Source: Clostridium formicaceticum
Lineage (GTDB): Bacteria > Bacillota > Clostridia > Peptostreptococcales > Natronincolaceae
Assembly: GCF_001854185.1 (NCBI RefSeq)
Contig: NZ_CP017603.1
Span: 2,790,001-2,854,000 of the forward strand
Reading direction: 5' to 3'
DNA length: 64,000 bases
Shown here: one piece after another, positions 18,168-27,272 of the stretch
Layout of the letters: the number at the start of each line of letters is the position of its first letter
Position numbering within the stretch: position 1 is the stretch's first letter
Made by a program: the position numbers and the translations under genes
Notes under the pieces: generated by a model
The model's input: the letters and a program-made list of their open reading frames with translations, nothing else
Database searches by the model: none
Told to the model about the DNA's origin: nothing

Positions 18168-18243
18168 TGGTGGAGATAAGGGGATTCGAACCCCTGGCCT
18201 CTTGACTGCCAGTCAAGCGCGCTCCCAGCTGCGCCATACCCCC
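18168..18243 (-). tRNA. tRNA-Ala, anticodon GGC, with encoded CCA
   Basis: Reading the minus strand, the acceptor GGGGGTA (18243-18237) pairs with TATCTCC before discriminator A and an encoded CCA (18170-18168). The anticodon arm is CTTGA-CTGGCAG-TCAAG, giving anticodon GGC, and the T-arm is CAGGGGTTCGAATCCCCT. All four arms fold. The gene stands alone with its own promoter and terminator. Confidence 0.95.
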
Positions 18244-18270
18244 TTGTATATTTTGATATATAACATAAAT

Positions 18271-18299
18271 AGTATACAATAAAAAATAGGTTTTGTAAA
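18271..18299 (-). promoter_or_regulatory. Promoter of tRNA-Ala
   Basis: On the minus strand TTTACA (18299-18294) and TATACT (18276-18271) are 17 bp apart, 28 bp upstream of the tRNA 5' end. Confidence 0.7.
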
Positions 18300-18367
18300 T
18301 ATTTTTTAAACAAATTTATATTCATCGCTATGAATTCCAAATTATCTCTTTAAAGGATAAGACTTAA

Positions 18368-18440
18368 TGTGGATACACTATTTACTAATATACAAAATTT
18401 AGTGAATAATGATAAAATATTAAAAAATAGTATATCCACA
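18368..18440. repeat. Interrupted inverted repeat before a small ORF
   Basis: TGTGGATACACTATTT (18368-18383) and its reverse complement at 18425-18440 match at 15 of 16 positions around a 41-nt AT-rich loop. The right arm ends about 9 nt before the ribosome binding site of the 47-aa ORF. Confidence 0.7.
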
Positions 18441-18459
18441 AATCTAAAGAGGTGGGAAA

Positions 18460-18603
18460 ATGAAAGGTATATGGAAATTTTTATCGATCAAATGGAAAGC
18501 GCCAGATAAAAACAAAGAAAAAGAAGAGCTAGGTCACCGATTATTAGCAACCCATATGAGAATCATTACCACCACTAGAGGTAATTGGTCTTTAATGCGG
18601 TAA
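18460..18603 (+). CDS. Hypothetical basic 47-aa protein
   Basis: A short ORF starting at ATG 18460, 5 nt after GAGGTGGG, and ending at TAA 18601. The peptide is basic, with an aromatic N-terminus (MKGIWKFLSIKWKAP), a charged middle and a threonine-rich end. I do not recognise it. A good ribosome binding site, a terminator 35 bp after the stop and an inverted repeat just upstream argue for a real small transcript. Confidence 0.45.
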   Translation: MKGIWKFLSIKWKAPDKNKEKEELGHRLLATHMRIITTTRGNWSLMR

Positions 18604-18637
18604 AGGTTAAACAAAAAAATATATAGTGATAAAAAAA

Positions 18638-18680
18638 CCTTCCAGGCCCTGAAATAGAATGCTTTGGAAGGAATTTTTTT
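18638..18680 (+). terminator. Terminator after the 47-aa ORF
   Basis: CCTTCCA (18638-18644) and TGGAAGG (18665-18671) form the stem; AATTTTTTT follows. Confidence 0.7.
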
Positions 18681-18742
18681 CGCCTTTAATAGATTTATTT
18701 TAAGTTTTTTTAAGGACAATGTAAAATTGTGGTGTTAAAATA

Positions 18743-18771
18743 TTGACAATAATCAACAAATTATGTAATAT
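18743..18771 (+). promoter_or_regulatory. Promoter of the riboswitch-controlled envelope operon
   Basis: TTGACA (18743-18748) is consensus; TAATAT (18766-18771) follows after exactly 17 bp. Transcription would start around 18778, directly before the first RNA element. Confidence 0.65.
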
Positions 18772-18783
18772 TAGAATAAATAA

Positions 18784-18880
18784 ATATCTCCGAGTTGATA
18801 ATCCTAAGAATTTATTTATGGAGGATCAACCGTTGGGTATTATTGGAAACGATAATGCCTCCCATTGTGGAAAGGAGCGA
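18784..18880 (+). promoter_or_regulatory. Candidate molybdenum cofactor (Moco) riboswitch, copy 1
   Basis: A structured leader of about 95 nt. CTCC (18788-18791) closes with GGAG (18874-18877). CCTAAG (18803-18808) and TATGG (18817-18821) are the two strands of the classical 11-nt GAAA-tetraloop receptor, and a 7-bp stem (18839-18845 with 18850-18856) is capped by GAAA. The 3' part contains GCCTCCCATTGTGGAAAGGA. Tetraloop, receptor and closing motif fit what I recall of the Moco RNA family. Two further copies lie in this window, one before moeA, which supports the identity. Moco binding itself is inferred, not shown. Confidence 0.7.
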
Positions 18881-18917
18881 TTGATAGCCGATAAAGTTGT
18901 GCGGCTATGTAGCCTAT

Positions 18918-18940
18918 ACCTTCCTTGAGAAGGTTTTTTT
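18918..18940 (+). terminator. Terminator of riboswitch copy 1
   Basis: ACCTTC (18918-18923) and GAAGGT (18929-18934) with a 5-nt loop and seven T. Probable expression platform; the same hairpin follows copy 2. Confidence 0.75.
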
Positions 18941-18952
18941 ATAAGCTATTTT

Positions 18953-18987
18953 AATCCTCTTATCATAATGGGTAAGGGGATTTTTAT
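18953..18987 (+). terminator. Second terminator between the tandem riboswitches
   Basis: AATCCTCTTA (18953-18962) pairs with TAAGGGGATT (18973-18982), 10 bp with one wobble, followed by TTTT. Confidence 0.6.
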
Positions 18988-19038
18988 ATGTTACAAGTCT
19001 TAAAGGAGTGTGATAATGCTATTAAAGAGGACAAAAAA

Positions 19039-19133
19039 ATATCTCCGAGTTTATTTTCCTAAGAATCTATTTATGGAGGATAGACCGTTAGGTATTATTG
19101 GAAACGATAATGCCCCCCATTGCGGAAAGGAGT
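19039..19133 (+). promoter_or_regulatory. Candidate Moco riboswitch, copy 2
   Basis: Near-identical to copy 1. It has CTCC (19043-19046) with GGAG (19129-19132), the receptor strands CCTAAG (19058-19063) and TATGG (19072-19076), and GAAA (19101-19104) on the same 7-bp stem. Differences from copy 1 are few and lie mostly in loops. AAAGGAG at its 3' end is also positioned like a ribosome binding site 6 nt before ATG 19139. GATAAT at about 19011 could be a weak -10 box for an independent transcript. Confidence 0.7.
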
Positions 19134-19176
19134 AATACATGATGGATGCAACTAAGCTTATAGTGACACATCATAT

Positions 19177-19199
19177 ACCTTCCTTGAGAAGGTTTTTTT
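19177..19199 (+). terminator. Terminator of riboswitch copy 2
   Basis: ACCTTC (19177-19182) and GAAGGT (19188-19193) plus a T-run: the same hairpin as after copy 1. The first operon gene starts 147 bp later. Confidence 0.75.
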
Positions 19200-19345
19200 A
19201 TGTGCTATTATAGGTAATTCTGTTCACTAAATTTAGGTGAGAGAAGGGTTTGTCTGTAATGTTCTCTAGCCGTATAAGGGGGGTGATTTTATTTATAAAG
19301 CTGATGGTGGTAACGAATAGAAAAATGAAGGGAGGTTGAATAAAG

Positions 19346-20485
19346 TTGAATAGAGTTTTAAAGGGGAAGTGGAAAGCAGCGATTCTATTAGTCAGTATGC
19401 TATGTATACACTTTTTAGCAACAGGGTCTTTGGCTTTTGCTGAGGGTTCTATTATAAGGATTTCAGGTGATGGCGTGCTTCAAGAAACAAGCTTTACAAT
19501 GGAGGCATTGAAAAGCATCACAGATGGCAAGGTAAAAAAGATGTATACGATGCAGACTCTGGTAGAACCTCATAGCGGCGAATATGAAGGTGTGGATCTT
19601 TATGATTTGCTGAAGAATACTGTGGGTTTAAAAGAAGAAGCCAGCACTGTAAAAATCATTTCCTCAGACGGTGTTAGCATGGATTTTACCATGGAAGAAG
19701 TGAAGAAAAAGGACTATGTAAACGATATAGATGATAGCAAACTCCCTATCATTCTTGCCTATGAGAAAGAGGGACATCCACTGGTTGTGGATAAAAATTC
19801 AGCTGGGTTTTTGGATAAAATAGGGAATGATGGAGGACCGCTTCGCTTGATGGTGGGACAAACTGTCAAGGGAGAGAGGAACTCACCAAAATGCCTAAAG
19901 CATGTATCCGAAGTTATTGTAACAGCGGAGGAAAAAAAGATACAGTTTACTGATGTGGGACAGTTTTACATATGGGCAAAGGATGGGATTGAAGCCTTAG
20001 CAGAACAAGGGATTATCAAGGGCATTGGTGAAAACAAATTTGCCCCTGAAAAACAGCTTACAAGAGCAGAATTTGCTGTTATTCTTGTAAAAGCTTTAGA
20101 CCTTGATGTTTCAGAGGAATTCAAAGGCAGCTTTGTAGATGTTTTTAGAAATGACTGGCATGCAGCTTATGTGGAGGCGGCAGCCAAATATGGCCTAATC
20201 AAAGGTTATCCTGATGGTAGCTTTGGTCCCAATAAGGAGGTCAATCGGCAGGAGATGACCGTGATGGTGATACAGGCGATGGGACTAAAAGAAGAAGCTA
20301 AAGTAAGGGAAGGAAAAAACATTACTTATCGGGACAAAGAAAAAATACCAGCTTGGGTTATAGGAAGCGTAGAAATAGCCCAAGAAAAAGGCTTATTGGA
20401 GAATATTGTAGTAGGATACTTTAATGGAGAGAAACCAGTAAACCGCGCAGAGGCGGCAGTAATGGTTTACCGTATGCTTCAATAA
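19346..20485 (+). CDS. SLH-anchored protein with one sulfite-oxidase-like molybdopterin-type domain
   Basis: A 379-residue exported protein. It has a Sec-type signal peptide (residues 1-32, no twin arginine), one domain (about 33-190) with the pattern of the Oxidored_molyb/YedY fold (FTMEALK, YEGVDLYDLL, VKIISSDG, ILAYEKEGHPLV, GGPLRLMVGQ, VSEVIVTAE), then three SLH repeats (about 195-379) that bind secondary cell-wall polymers. The cysteine that ligates Mo in true sulfite-oxidase relatives is not visible. The start is TTG 19346, 10 nt after GGGAGG. It is the first gene after the tandem riboswitches, with the 2250-aa relative 25 bp downstream. Confidence 0.75.
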   Translation: MNRVLKGKWKAAILLVSMLCIHFLATGSLAFAEGSIIRISGDGVLQETSFTMEALKSITDGKVKKMYTMQTLVEPHSGEYEGVDLYDLLKNTVGLKEEASTVKIISSDGVSMDFTMEEVKKKDYVNDIDDSKLPIILAYEKEGHPLVVDKNSAGFLDKIGNDGGPLRLMVGQTVKGERNSPKCLKHVSEVIVTAEEKKIQFTDVGQFYIWAKDGIEALAEQGIIKGIGENKFAPEKQLTRAEFAVILVKALDLDVSEEFKGSFVDVFRNDWHAAYVEAAAKYGLIKGYPDGSFGPNKEVNRQEMTVMVIQAMGLKEEAKVREGKNITYRDKEKIPAWVIGSVEIAQEKGLLENIVVGYFNGEKPVNRAEAAVMVYRMLQ

Positions 20486-20510
20486 AAAAATAAAGTAGGG
20501 GGGCTATTCC

Positions 20511-23500
20511 ATGAAGCAAAGGAAATATAAAAAACCACTGAGCAAATTTCTAGCATTTATCATGATTTTGCTAACGGTTTTTGGACAAATTGGTTTTGGC
20601 AGCAACACTTTTCCAGTAGAAGCAGCAGAAAAACCTGTTTTAATGATAACAGGAACAGGATTAGAAGAAGATGTGGTACTTTATGAATCAGACTTTAATA
20701 AGTACCAAATGGTGGAGAAGTATTTTTCATCCAATAATTCACAAGATTTTCATAAGATTACAAAAGTAAAGGGTTATGATTTTTTTAACTTAATTGGAGA
20801 AGAAAATTTAAAGACAGACCAAAATTATAATATAGTTTTTACGGCATCTGATGGGTTTTCGGTCACTAAAAGTGTCTATGAACTGCAGTCTACTTATTAC
20901 TATCCAGACTTCATAGAAGCTAATGGAGAATTGATTAGTCCGATAATTGCATTCTACAAAAATGAGCTTATTTCTATAGGAGAGGATGCCTTTAACCCTC
21001 CTATTACATGGGCAGACGAAGCGTTAACAGAAGCAGATAAGTTAAGCACCCCCCAGCTTCTATTTGGGCAAACCAATATTAATGACAAGAATCAGAGCAA
21101 ATGGGTTAGCAAACTTACAAAAATTCAAGTAGGAAACGAACGTCCCCAAGAGGAAACGGTGCTTAGCATTAAGGGGAATGCGATATCAGCGACAAAGAAT
21201 TTAACCATTTCCCAGTTGAAGGCGATGCCGGCACAGTATCAAATCGATGAAGATTATCAATACAACTCAAAAGGTGGGCTAAAAACGGTAGCCGTTAAAG
21301 GGGTAGATTTATGGTATGTGTTAAATACCGTAGTAGGGATAACAGATCCTACCGCCAAGGTACAATTTGTTGCCAGTGATGGCTACCCCGTTGATCCTCA
21401 ATTACAAGCAGATATCGCTAATCCATCTTTAAAATATGTGCTGGCTTACGAGATAGATGGGGCAGCTGTTAATGATGATGATGGTAAGGCTAAGTTAAGA
21501 ATTTACCGTAAGCAAAAAGAGGAAATAGAATTTGGTACAGTATTTCAAGCGATTCATGAAATCGAAATAAACAATGAAGAAAATACTAACCAGCCTATTG
21601 ATTTTATCAATAGCCCTTATAAGCATATCGGTTATGATGGTGCCCCCTATAACATAGACTCTATAACAGGAGCTACCTTGACGATAGAAGGACCGGGGGT
21701 TGAGTCTTATCGTGCAATTTCTGTAAGGCAGATTCAAGAATCCAATGCGGGACTTTTCCGTGGTACCTATGAAGAAAAAATAGGAGGACAGGAACTGCAA
21801 AACAGCTATGAAGGGATTACGGTAGATTATTTACTGGATAATTTTGTAACTTTAAGAAGCAATGCAGGAAAAGTTATCTTCAAAAATAAGTCTCGTCAAG
21901 TAATAGGTGAATATTCCTTAGAAGACATTAGAAAAACAGATTACCGTAATAATGTCAGTGGTGAAAACAACCTAAGAATGATAGTGGCCTATGGTGTCAA
22001 TGAAGTACCACTTATGTATTTAAATACTGACTTAGGTTATATACCAAGTAAATACAATGACGATGGTTGTTTAAAGTTGGTTATGGGGCAAAAAACAGCA
22101 TCTGATCCCGTCACAAAGTTTTCTAATGTAGCCTATATCTATGTGACAGAAAAGGATGCTCCGGGGGTCTATGAGCATGCACATCCTCCCTACAATGATC
22201 CAAAGTATACCAACTATGTACTAACCCTGACGGGTACAGGTATAGGTAAAGAAGTAAATTATACAGTAAAAGATATTGAAGCGATGACAGATCTTCACCT
22301 TGAGAAAGAGTATAGTTTGTCCAATAGTCAGTCTTATTGGTATTACAATACTTATAAAGGTGTACCTTTATGGGAGTTATTGATTAGAGCAGGGTTAGAT
22401 CCCAATATTGATGAAAACACAAGGGTGCAAATGATTGCAGCGGATAATTATAATTTCCCAGCTATGACCATCAGAGAAATAAAAAATCAAGCTTTGTATG
22501 GGTATTATGAAAAAGATCCCAACGACCTGGGGGATGGCAGCTTCAATGGCAGCGGTGTTGAACCTCTAGAAACAGGATACTCACCTTTGGTGGCCTATGG
22601 ATACAACGGCTATCCTTATGTGATCAGACCTTCTGATGCAGGATACAATTCTGGGCTAGGAAATGATGGAGGACCTTTACGAATTATTTTCGGTAAAAAA
22701 TCCTATGGTCATACTAATGGTTCTGAGCAGGTACAGTTTGCCAAGAAAATCATTATAGGAGAGGATCAAAGCTATACAACCCATACTTATGCTCCTTATG
22801 ATACCTTAGCAAACAATCGTGTTGAGATAGAAGTGATTGGTGATGGCAGCACAGTATTATCCAGCCAAAGTTTTACTGTGCAGGATATTGAGAAGATGGT
22901 TTACAACGTTTCTGCTGCTGAAAGAGATAAGGCTTTATTCAAGAACTACTATTTTACTAAGCTTCATCAAAATGACAAGATTTCTGATTTGTATGAAGGT
23001 GTGAGTTTAAAATATCTGCTTTTAGAGAAGATTGGCTTCCCGGGAACCACAGGCAGTGTAACCTTTGAAAATGCCAATGGTGATACATTAACTGTGCCAC
23101 TGGACAATGTAACAAAGGAAAATTATTATAACGAAGTAACGGGTGCCAACAATCTAAAGGCTATACTGGCTTATGCAAAAAATGGTCACCCTATGGTGGT
23201 GGGAAAACAACAGGAGGAAGGTTATGTTTCGTCTGCCTATAACAACGGAGGACCATTGATGGTTGTTATGGGACAAAAGGAAAATGGTGTTCCAGGTGAT
23301 AGTATCTCCAATGTCGTCAAAATTACAGTGAATATTGAGAAGGATGGATGGGCACATTTATACCCTCCTTTTGACAGCTATGCCTCCAGCACACTAAAAA
23401 TCAGTGGAAATGGTGCAAAGAAACAACAAACAGTTACAGTAGGACAATTAGAAGCTCTACAAAATTATATTATTATTGATGAATATTGTTTGGTGAAAAA

Positions 23501-26500
23501 CACAGAAGAAAAATATGTAGATACCTATCGTGGGATTGATTTTTATGAATACCTACGAAAAGAAATCGGTCTTCAGGCCAGTGCTGTCACGGTAAAAATT
23601 GTTGACTCAGATGGCTACAGCAGAACTTTTACCATGGAGGAAATTGCTAAAACCAACTATATAAACGAAGTTAGTGGTGCCAATAATTTAAGGGTTATGT
23701 TAGCCTATGGTAAAAATGGAAAACCTTTGGTGGCGAGTACGAATTCAGAAGGTTATGATGCAGAAGCTAAAAATAATGGGGGACCTCTAAGATTTGTGAT
23801 AGGACAAACCCAAACAGGGGATTTAAACAATGCTAAATCTGTTAGTGATGTAGCAGAAATTGTTATTGAGGCAGCGGAGGGAGATAGCTGGAAACATGAT
23901 TTTGGTGTGTATACCCAATATCAAGATAAGGCAGTGCTGCGGGTAACAGGATCTCAAGTGAAGGAGCCCCGCACCTTCAGTTTAAAACAGTTGGAGGATA
24001 TGAATGCCATTATTGTTCGTAACACCTATACGGGGGATGGCACGCCTGAATTAGAAGGGATCATTTTATGGGACTTAATTAAAGATGTAGTAGGTTTAAA
24101 AGACGATGTAACAATTCCTAGTGCTATAACAGCATTTGAAGGTGCTGCTTACAATAGAGGTGTGGACTTGAATTGGGTGATGAATGGAGTCAAAAATAGC
24201 TCAGGTGAAAATAGAGAAATCATATTAGCTTATGCTCGCAATGGCTATCCTTTAGTACCTAATGAAAGCAGTCCAGGATATGATAACAATAATGCTTATG
24301 GCCCTCTAAGATTAATCGTAGAAGCGAAAAAGGATATGTGGATTAAAAATACTGACTGTATTGTTGTAGGAACAGGAAATTACGAGGCGCCAAAAGAAGA
24401 GGATATAATTCACGATGAAGAACCGCCAACACCAATAACATCTCCAATCACATTAAATTGGACTATCTATAGCAATGACGGTGGTAGTGGATTACCTTGG
24501 GCTGCTGTCCGTTGTGTTACTGCTGATGAGCAAGGTGGACTTTGGGTGGGTACCAATGGTGGTGGTGTAGCCTATAAAAATGCAGAAGGAAATTGGACTG
24601 TTTACAATAAAGATAACAGCCCGCTACCTCATAATACTGTCTACAGTATTGCAGTAGATGACAGCAATGGTGTTTGGTTTGTGGGGGGAAGCCCTGAAGA
24701 TGGTATGGGGGCTGTATACAAAAAAGAAGATGCATGGACCATCTATACCAAAGATAACAGCCCACTGCCAGCTAACTTTGCCCAGTCAGTTGTGTTGGAT
24801 AAGCAGGGAGGCGTTTGGTTCGGTACCTCAGAAGGTGCTGCCTATAGGGATAAAAACCATCAATGGACTGTTTATAATAAATCCCATGGTTTTCCTGCTG
24901 ATTCTGTAACCCAAATTCTTTTAGATAATAAGGGGGGTGTTTGGGTAGGATTTTATCCTCCTACACAAAGCTCTAGTGGAGGGGGTTATGCCTATATCGA
25001 TCCCCAGGGACAGGTAACTACTTATACCGATGATTCTGCAAAATGGGTAAGATCTATTTCCTTTGACAAGGATGGTGGTGTTTGGGTAGCTCGTTTTGGA
25101 AAGGTAGATTATATTAGCCCTAGTGGAGAAAGAACGATTTATACTGACAAAGAGCTAGTGCCATCGCTGGCTGAAGGAAATTCTATTCGTGTTGCTATTG
25201 CTGAAGCCAATGGCGGTTTGTGGATTGGTACCACAACAGGTGGACTATTGTACAGAGATGCGGCAGGAAATATCGCTGTTTATGATTACACGAATACCTG
25301 GCCTACATCACAGTTTAATAGTATATGGTACTTAAATATCAACGATCAAGGAGACTTCTGGGTAGGCACCAATGGCGGTGTTGCCTATAATAAATTAAGT
25401 GGTTATGATACCATAGTGCCACCGAACCCCGGTGACGATACACAGGACCCAGGAGATGGTGGAGGTAATTCAGGTGGCGACGGTACAACCCCAGTAACAC
25501 CACCTATCGGTAACTGGTCTTTAGAGATTACAGGTCCAGGGATGAATGAAGCCCAATACTTTACTGTGGAGGATCTTAAAAGCAAGGGTGGAAGCGTAAG
25601 TGCTAATTATTTCTTCTTGAACCAATATGGTACGCAAGGATACGTACGTTATAGGGGTATTTCCCTAGCATACTTGTTGGATGAAGTTGTAGGCGTCAAT
25701 TCCTCTGCTAGAAGCGTTAGTATTACTGCACAGGATGGATATAGGAGACAATATAACCTATCGGATGTGAGAAGAGACTATATCGATCAAAATAAGTCCA
25801 GTGCTAGATTACAGATGATTCTAGCATGGGAGGAGGACGGAAGGACATTAACAGGTCAATATCCATTGAAATTAGTCATGGGTCAAACAGAGGCTGGAGA
25901 TGTTAATAAACCTAATTGGGTATCTAATGTAAAGACCATTAGTGTAAATACTGAAAGTGTTACTTCTGGTGGAGGTTCATCACCAAACTATTCAGGATCT
26001 TCACCATCAAAAGAAGAAGAGGTTGACGAAGAGATAAACACAACAGAAGATGTAAAACATGAAATAAGCACCGATGAAAATGGTAGAGTGATTGAGGAAA
26101 TCATATGGAGTGCAAAGGATAATGATCTCCTTCTAAACAAAGAAGATGGCAGTTCTCTAATCCTTCAGTCTCAAGGAGATAGTGATTGCATAAGGGTACA
26201 ATTACCAGCTTCAGTTCTCAATGTCCTAAGGGATAAAAAGATGGAGCTTGCTATAAAAAGTGATGTAGCAAACTACTATCTACCGATAGAAGCGCTTTTA
26301 GCTTCATTAGGGGAAGAGCTATTAGAAGTAGATTTAGAGGACATGAGTTTAACGATTGAGATCAATAAAGTAACAGAAGAGGTAGAAGAAGCCATTCTAG
26401 CTTCTTTAGCAGAAGATCAAGAACTGTTATCTGGGGCTGTGGAATTCAAAATCTTCCTTACTGCAAATGATAAAAAACAGGAAATCACTTCTTTTGGAAA

Positions 26501-27263
26501 CACCTATGTAAAAAGAGAAATACTGACTTCCTCCAATATCAACACAAACCAAGCTACCGGTGTTGTATGGAACGAAGCCACTAGGAAGTTTGAATATGTG
26601 CCTACAGTATTTACTGTAGAGGAAAATGGAACCTATGCTACTATTTTTAGTCGCTCAAATAGTATCTATACTGTTATAGAAAGTGATAAAACCTTTAGAG
26701 ATATTGAAGGTCATTGGGCTAAAAAACATATAGAGACTTTGACTTCAAAAAACATTGTTTCAGGCAAAGGAGAGACAACCTTCGATCCTGATGCAGCGAT
26801 TACTCGGGCTGAATTTGCTGCTTTACTAGTAAAAGCAATGGGATTGGGAGAAAAACAGTTAAACCAAAATACCTTTAATGATATCACTAATAATGAATGG
26901 TATAGCAAATATGTTGCAACAGCAGCAGCTGAAGGCATTGTATCAGGATATACAGATTATACCTTCCGCCCCTACAATGTGATTACCCGTGAAGAAATGG
27001 TAGTGATGTTGACGAAAGCGCTAAAAGTAGTGAATCAATATCAAGTGCTTGATAACAGTTCTATAGATCAACAGCTTTCTAAGTTCGAGGATGAAGAGCA
27101 CATTTCAGCATGGGCAAGAGAAGCGGTTGCTATAGCAAATCAAGCAGGTATTGCAACAGGTGTAGGAAATAATACCTTTGATCCTCAAGCAAATGCAAGT
27201 CGTGCTGAAACTGTTGTAATGTTAAGAAAGTTTTTAACCTATATTGATTTTATGAACGAATAG
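20511..27263 (+). CDS. Giant SLH surface protein: eight sulfite-oxidase-like domains plus a beta-propeller
   Basis: A 2250-residue exported protein: Sec signal peptide (1-39), seven sulfite-oxidase/YedY-like domains in tandem (about 42-1305, 150-200 residues each), a beta-propeller of WVGTNGGGVAY / WTVYNKDNSPLP repeats (about 1312-1637), a Gly/Asp-rich linker, an eighth such domain (1664-1816), a Ser/Gly linker, a charged domain of unknown type (about 1850-2055) and three SLH repeats (2061-2250). Each copy keeps GVxLxxLL, an xxSDGY-like segment, LAYxxNGxPLV and GGPLRxVxGQ. Only domain six has a Cys (DEYCLVKN) near the position of the Mo ligand. Tandem redox or pterin-binding modules on the cell surface are my inference. 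Confidence 0.72.
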   Translation: MKQRKYKKPLSKFLAFIMILLTVFGQIGFGSNTFPVEAAEKPVLMITGTGLEEDVVLYESDFNKYQMVEKYFSSNNSQDFHKITKVKGYDFFNLIGEENLKTDQNYNIVFTASDGFSVTKSVYELQSTYYYPDFIEANGELISPIIAFYKNELISIGEDAFNPPITWADEALTEADKLSTPQLLFGQTNINDKNQSKWVSKLTKIQVGNERPQEETVLSIKGNAISATKNLTISQLKAMPAQYQIDEDYQYNSKGGLKTVAVKGVDLWYVLNTVVGITDPTAKVQFVASDGYPVDPQLQADIANPSLKYVLAYEIDGAAVNDDDGKAKLRIYRKQKEEIEFGTVFQAIHEIEINNEENTNQPIDFINSPYKHIGYDGAPYNIDSITGATLTIEGPGVESYRAISVRQIQESNAGLFRGTYEEKIGGQELQNSYEGITVDYLLDNFVTLRSNAGKVIFKNKSRQVIGEYSLEDIRKTDYRNNVSGENNLRMIVAYGVNEVPLMYLNTDLGYIPSKYNDDGCLKLVMGQKTASDPVTKFSNVAYIYVTEKDAPGVYEHAHPPYNDPKYTNYVLTLTGTGIGKEVNYTVKDIEAMTDLHLEKEYSLSNSQSYWYYNTYKGVPLWELLIRAGLDPNIDENTRVQMIAADNYNFPAMTIREIKNQALYGYYEKDPNDLGDGSFNGSGVEPLETGYSPLVAYGYNGYPYVIRPSDAGYNSGLGNDGGPLRIIFGKKSYGHTNGSEQVQFAKKIIIGEDQSYTTHTYAPYDTLANNRVEIEVIGDGSTVLSSQSFTVQDIEKMVYNVSAAERDKALFKNYYFTKLHQNDKISDLYEGVSLKYLLLEKIGFPGTTGSVTFENANGDTLTVPLDNVTKENYYNEVTGANNLKAILAYAKNGHPMVVGKQQEEGYVSSAYNNGGPLMVVMGQKENGVPGDSISNVVKITVNIEKDGWAHLYPPFDSYASSTLKISGNGAKKQQTVTVGQLEALQNYIIIDEYCLVKNTEEKYVDTYRGIDFYEYLRKEIGLQASAVTVKIVDSDGYSRTFTMEEIAKTNYINEVSGANNLRVMLAYGKNGKPLVASTNSEGYDAEAKNNGGPLRFVIGQTQTGDLNNAKSVSDVAEIVIEAAEGDSWKHDFGVYTQYQDKAVLRVTGSQVKEPRTFSLKQLEDMNAIIVRNTYTGDGTPELEGIILWDLIKDVVGLKDDVTIPSAITAFEGAAYNRGVDLNWVMNGVKNSSGENREIILAYARNGYPLVPNESSPGYDNNNAYGPLRLIVEAKKDMWIKNTDCIVVGTGNYEAPKEEDIIHDEEPPTPITSPITLNWTIYSNDGGSGLPWAAVRCVTADEQGGLWVGTNGGGVAYKNAEGNWTVYNKDNSPLPHNTVYSIAVDDSNGVWFVGGSPEDGMGAVYKKEDAWTIYTKDNSPLPANFAQSVVLDKQGGVWFGTSEGAAYRDKNHQWTVYNKSHGFPADSVTQILLDNKGGVWVGFYPPTQSSSGGGYAYIDPQGQVTTYTDDSAKWVRSISFDKDGGVWVARFGKVDYISPSGERTIYTDKELVPSLAEGNSIRVAIAEANGGLWIGTTTGGLLYRDAAGNIAVYDYTNTWPTSQFNSIWYLNINDQGDFWVGTNGGVAYNKLSGYDTIVPPNPGDDTQDPGDGGGNSGGDGTTPVTPPIGNWSLEITGPGMNEAQYFTVEDLKSKGGSVSANYFFLNQYGTQGYVRYRGISLAYLLDEVVGVNSSARSVSITAQDGYRRQYNLSDVRRDYIDQNKSSARLQMILAWEEDGRTLTGQYPLKLVMGQTEAGDVNKPNWVSNVKTISVNTESVTSGGGSSPNYSGSSPSKEEEVDEEINTTEDVKHEISTDENGRVIEEIIWSAKDNDLLLNKEDGSSLILQSQGDSDCIRVQLPASVLNVLRDKKMELAIKSDVANYYLPIEALLASLGEELLEVDLEDMSLTIEINKVTEEVEEAILASLAEDQELLSGAVEFKIFLTANDKKQEITSFGNTYVKREILTSSNINTNQATGVVWNEATRKFEYVPTVFTVEENGTYATIFSRSNSIYTVIESDKTFRDIEGHWAKKHIETLTSKNIVSGKGETTFDPDAAITRAEFAALLVKAMGLGEKQLNQNTFNDITNNEWYSKYVATAAAEGIVSGYTDYTFRPYNVITREEMVVMLTKALKVVNQYQVLDNSSIDQQLSKFEDEEHISAWAREAVAIANQAGIATGVGNNTFDPQANASRAETVVMLRKFLTYIDFMNE

Positions 27264-27272
27264 TTTACTTAA

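Noticed and set aside
18743-18928. 61-codon open frame through riboswitch copy 1 as a protein gene
   Set aside because: It starts inside the promoter without a ribosome binding site, and its conserved part coincides exactly with the RNA structure; the third copy of the RNA is not open in this frame.
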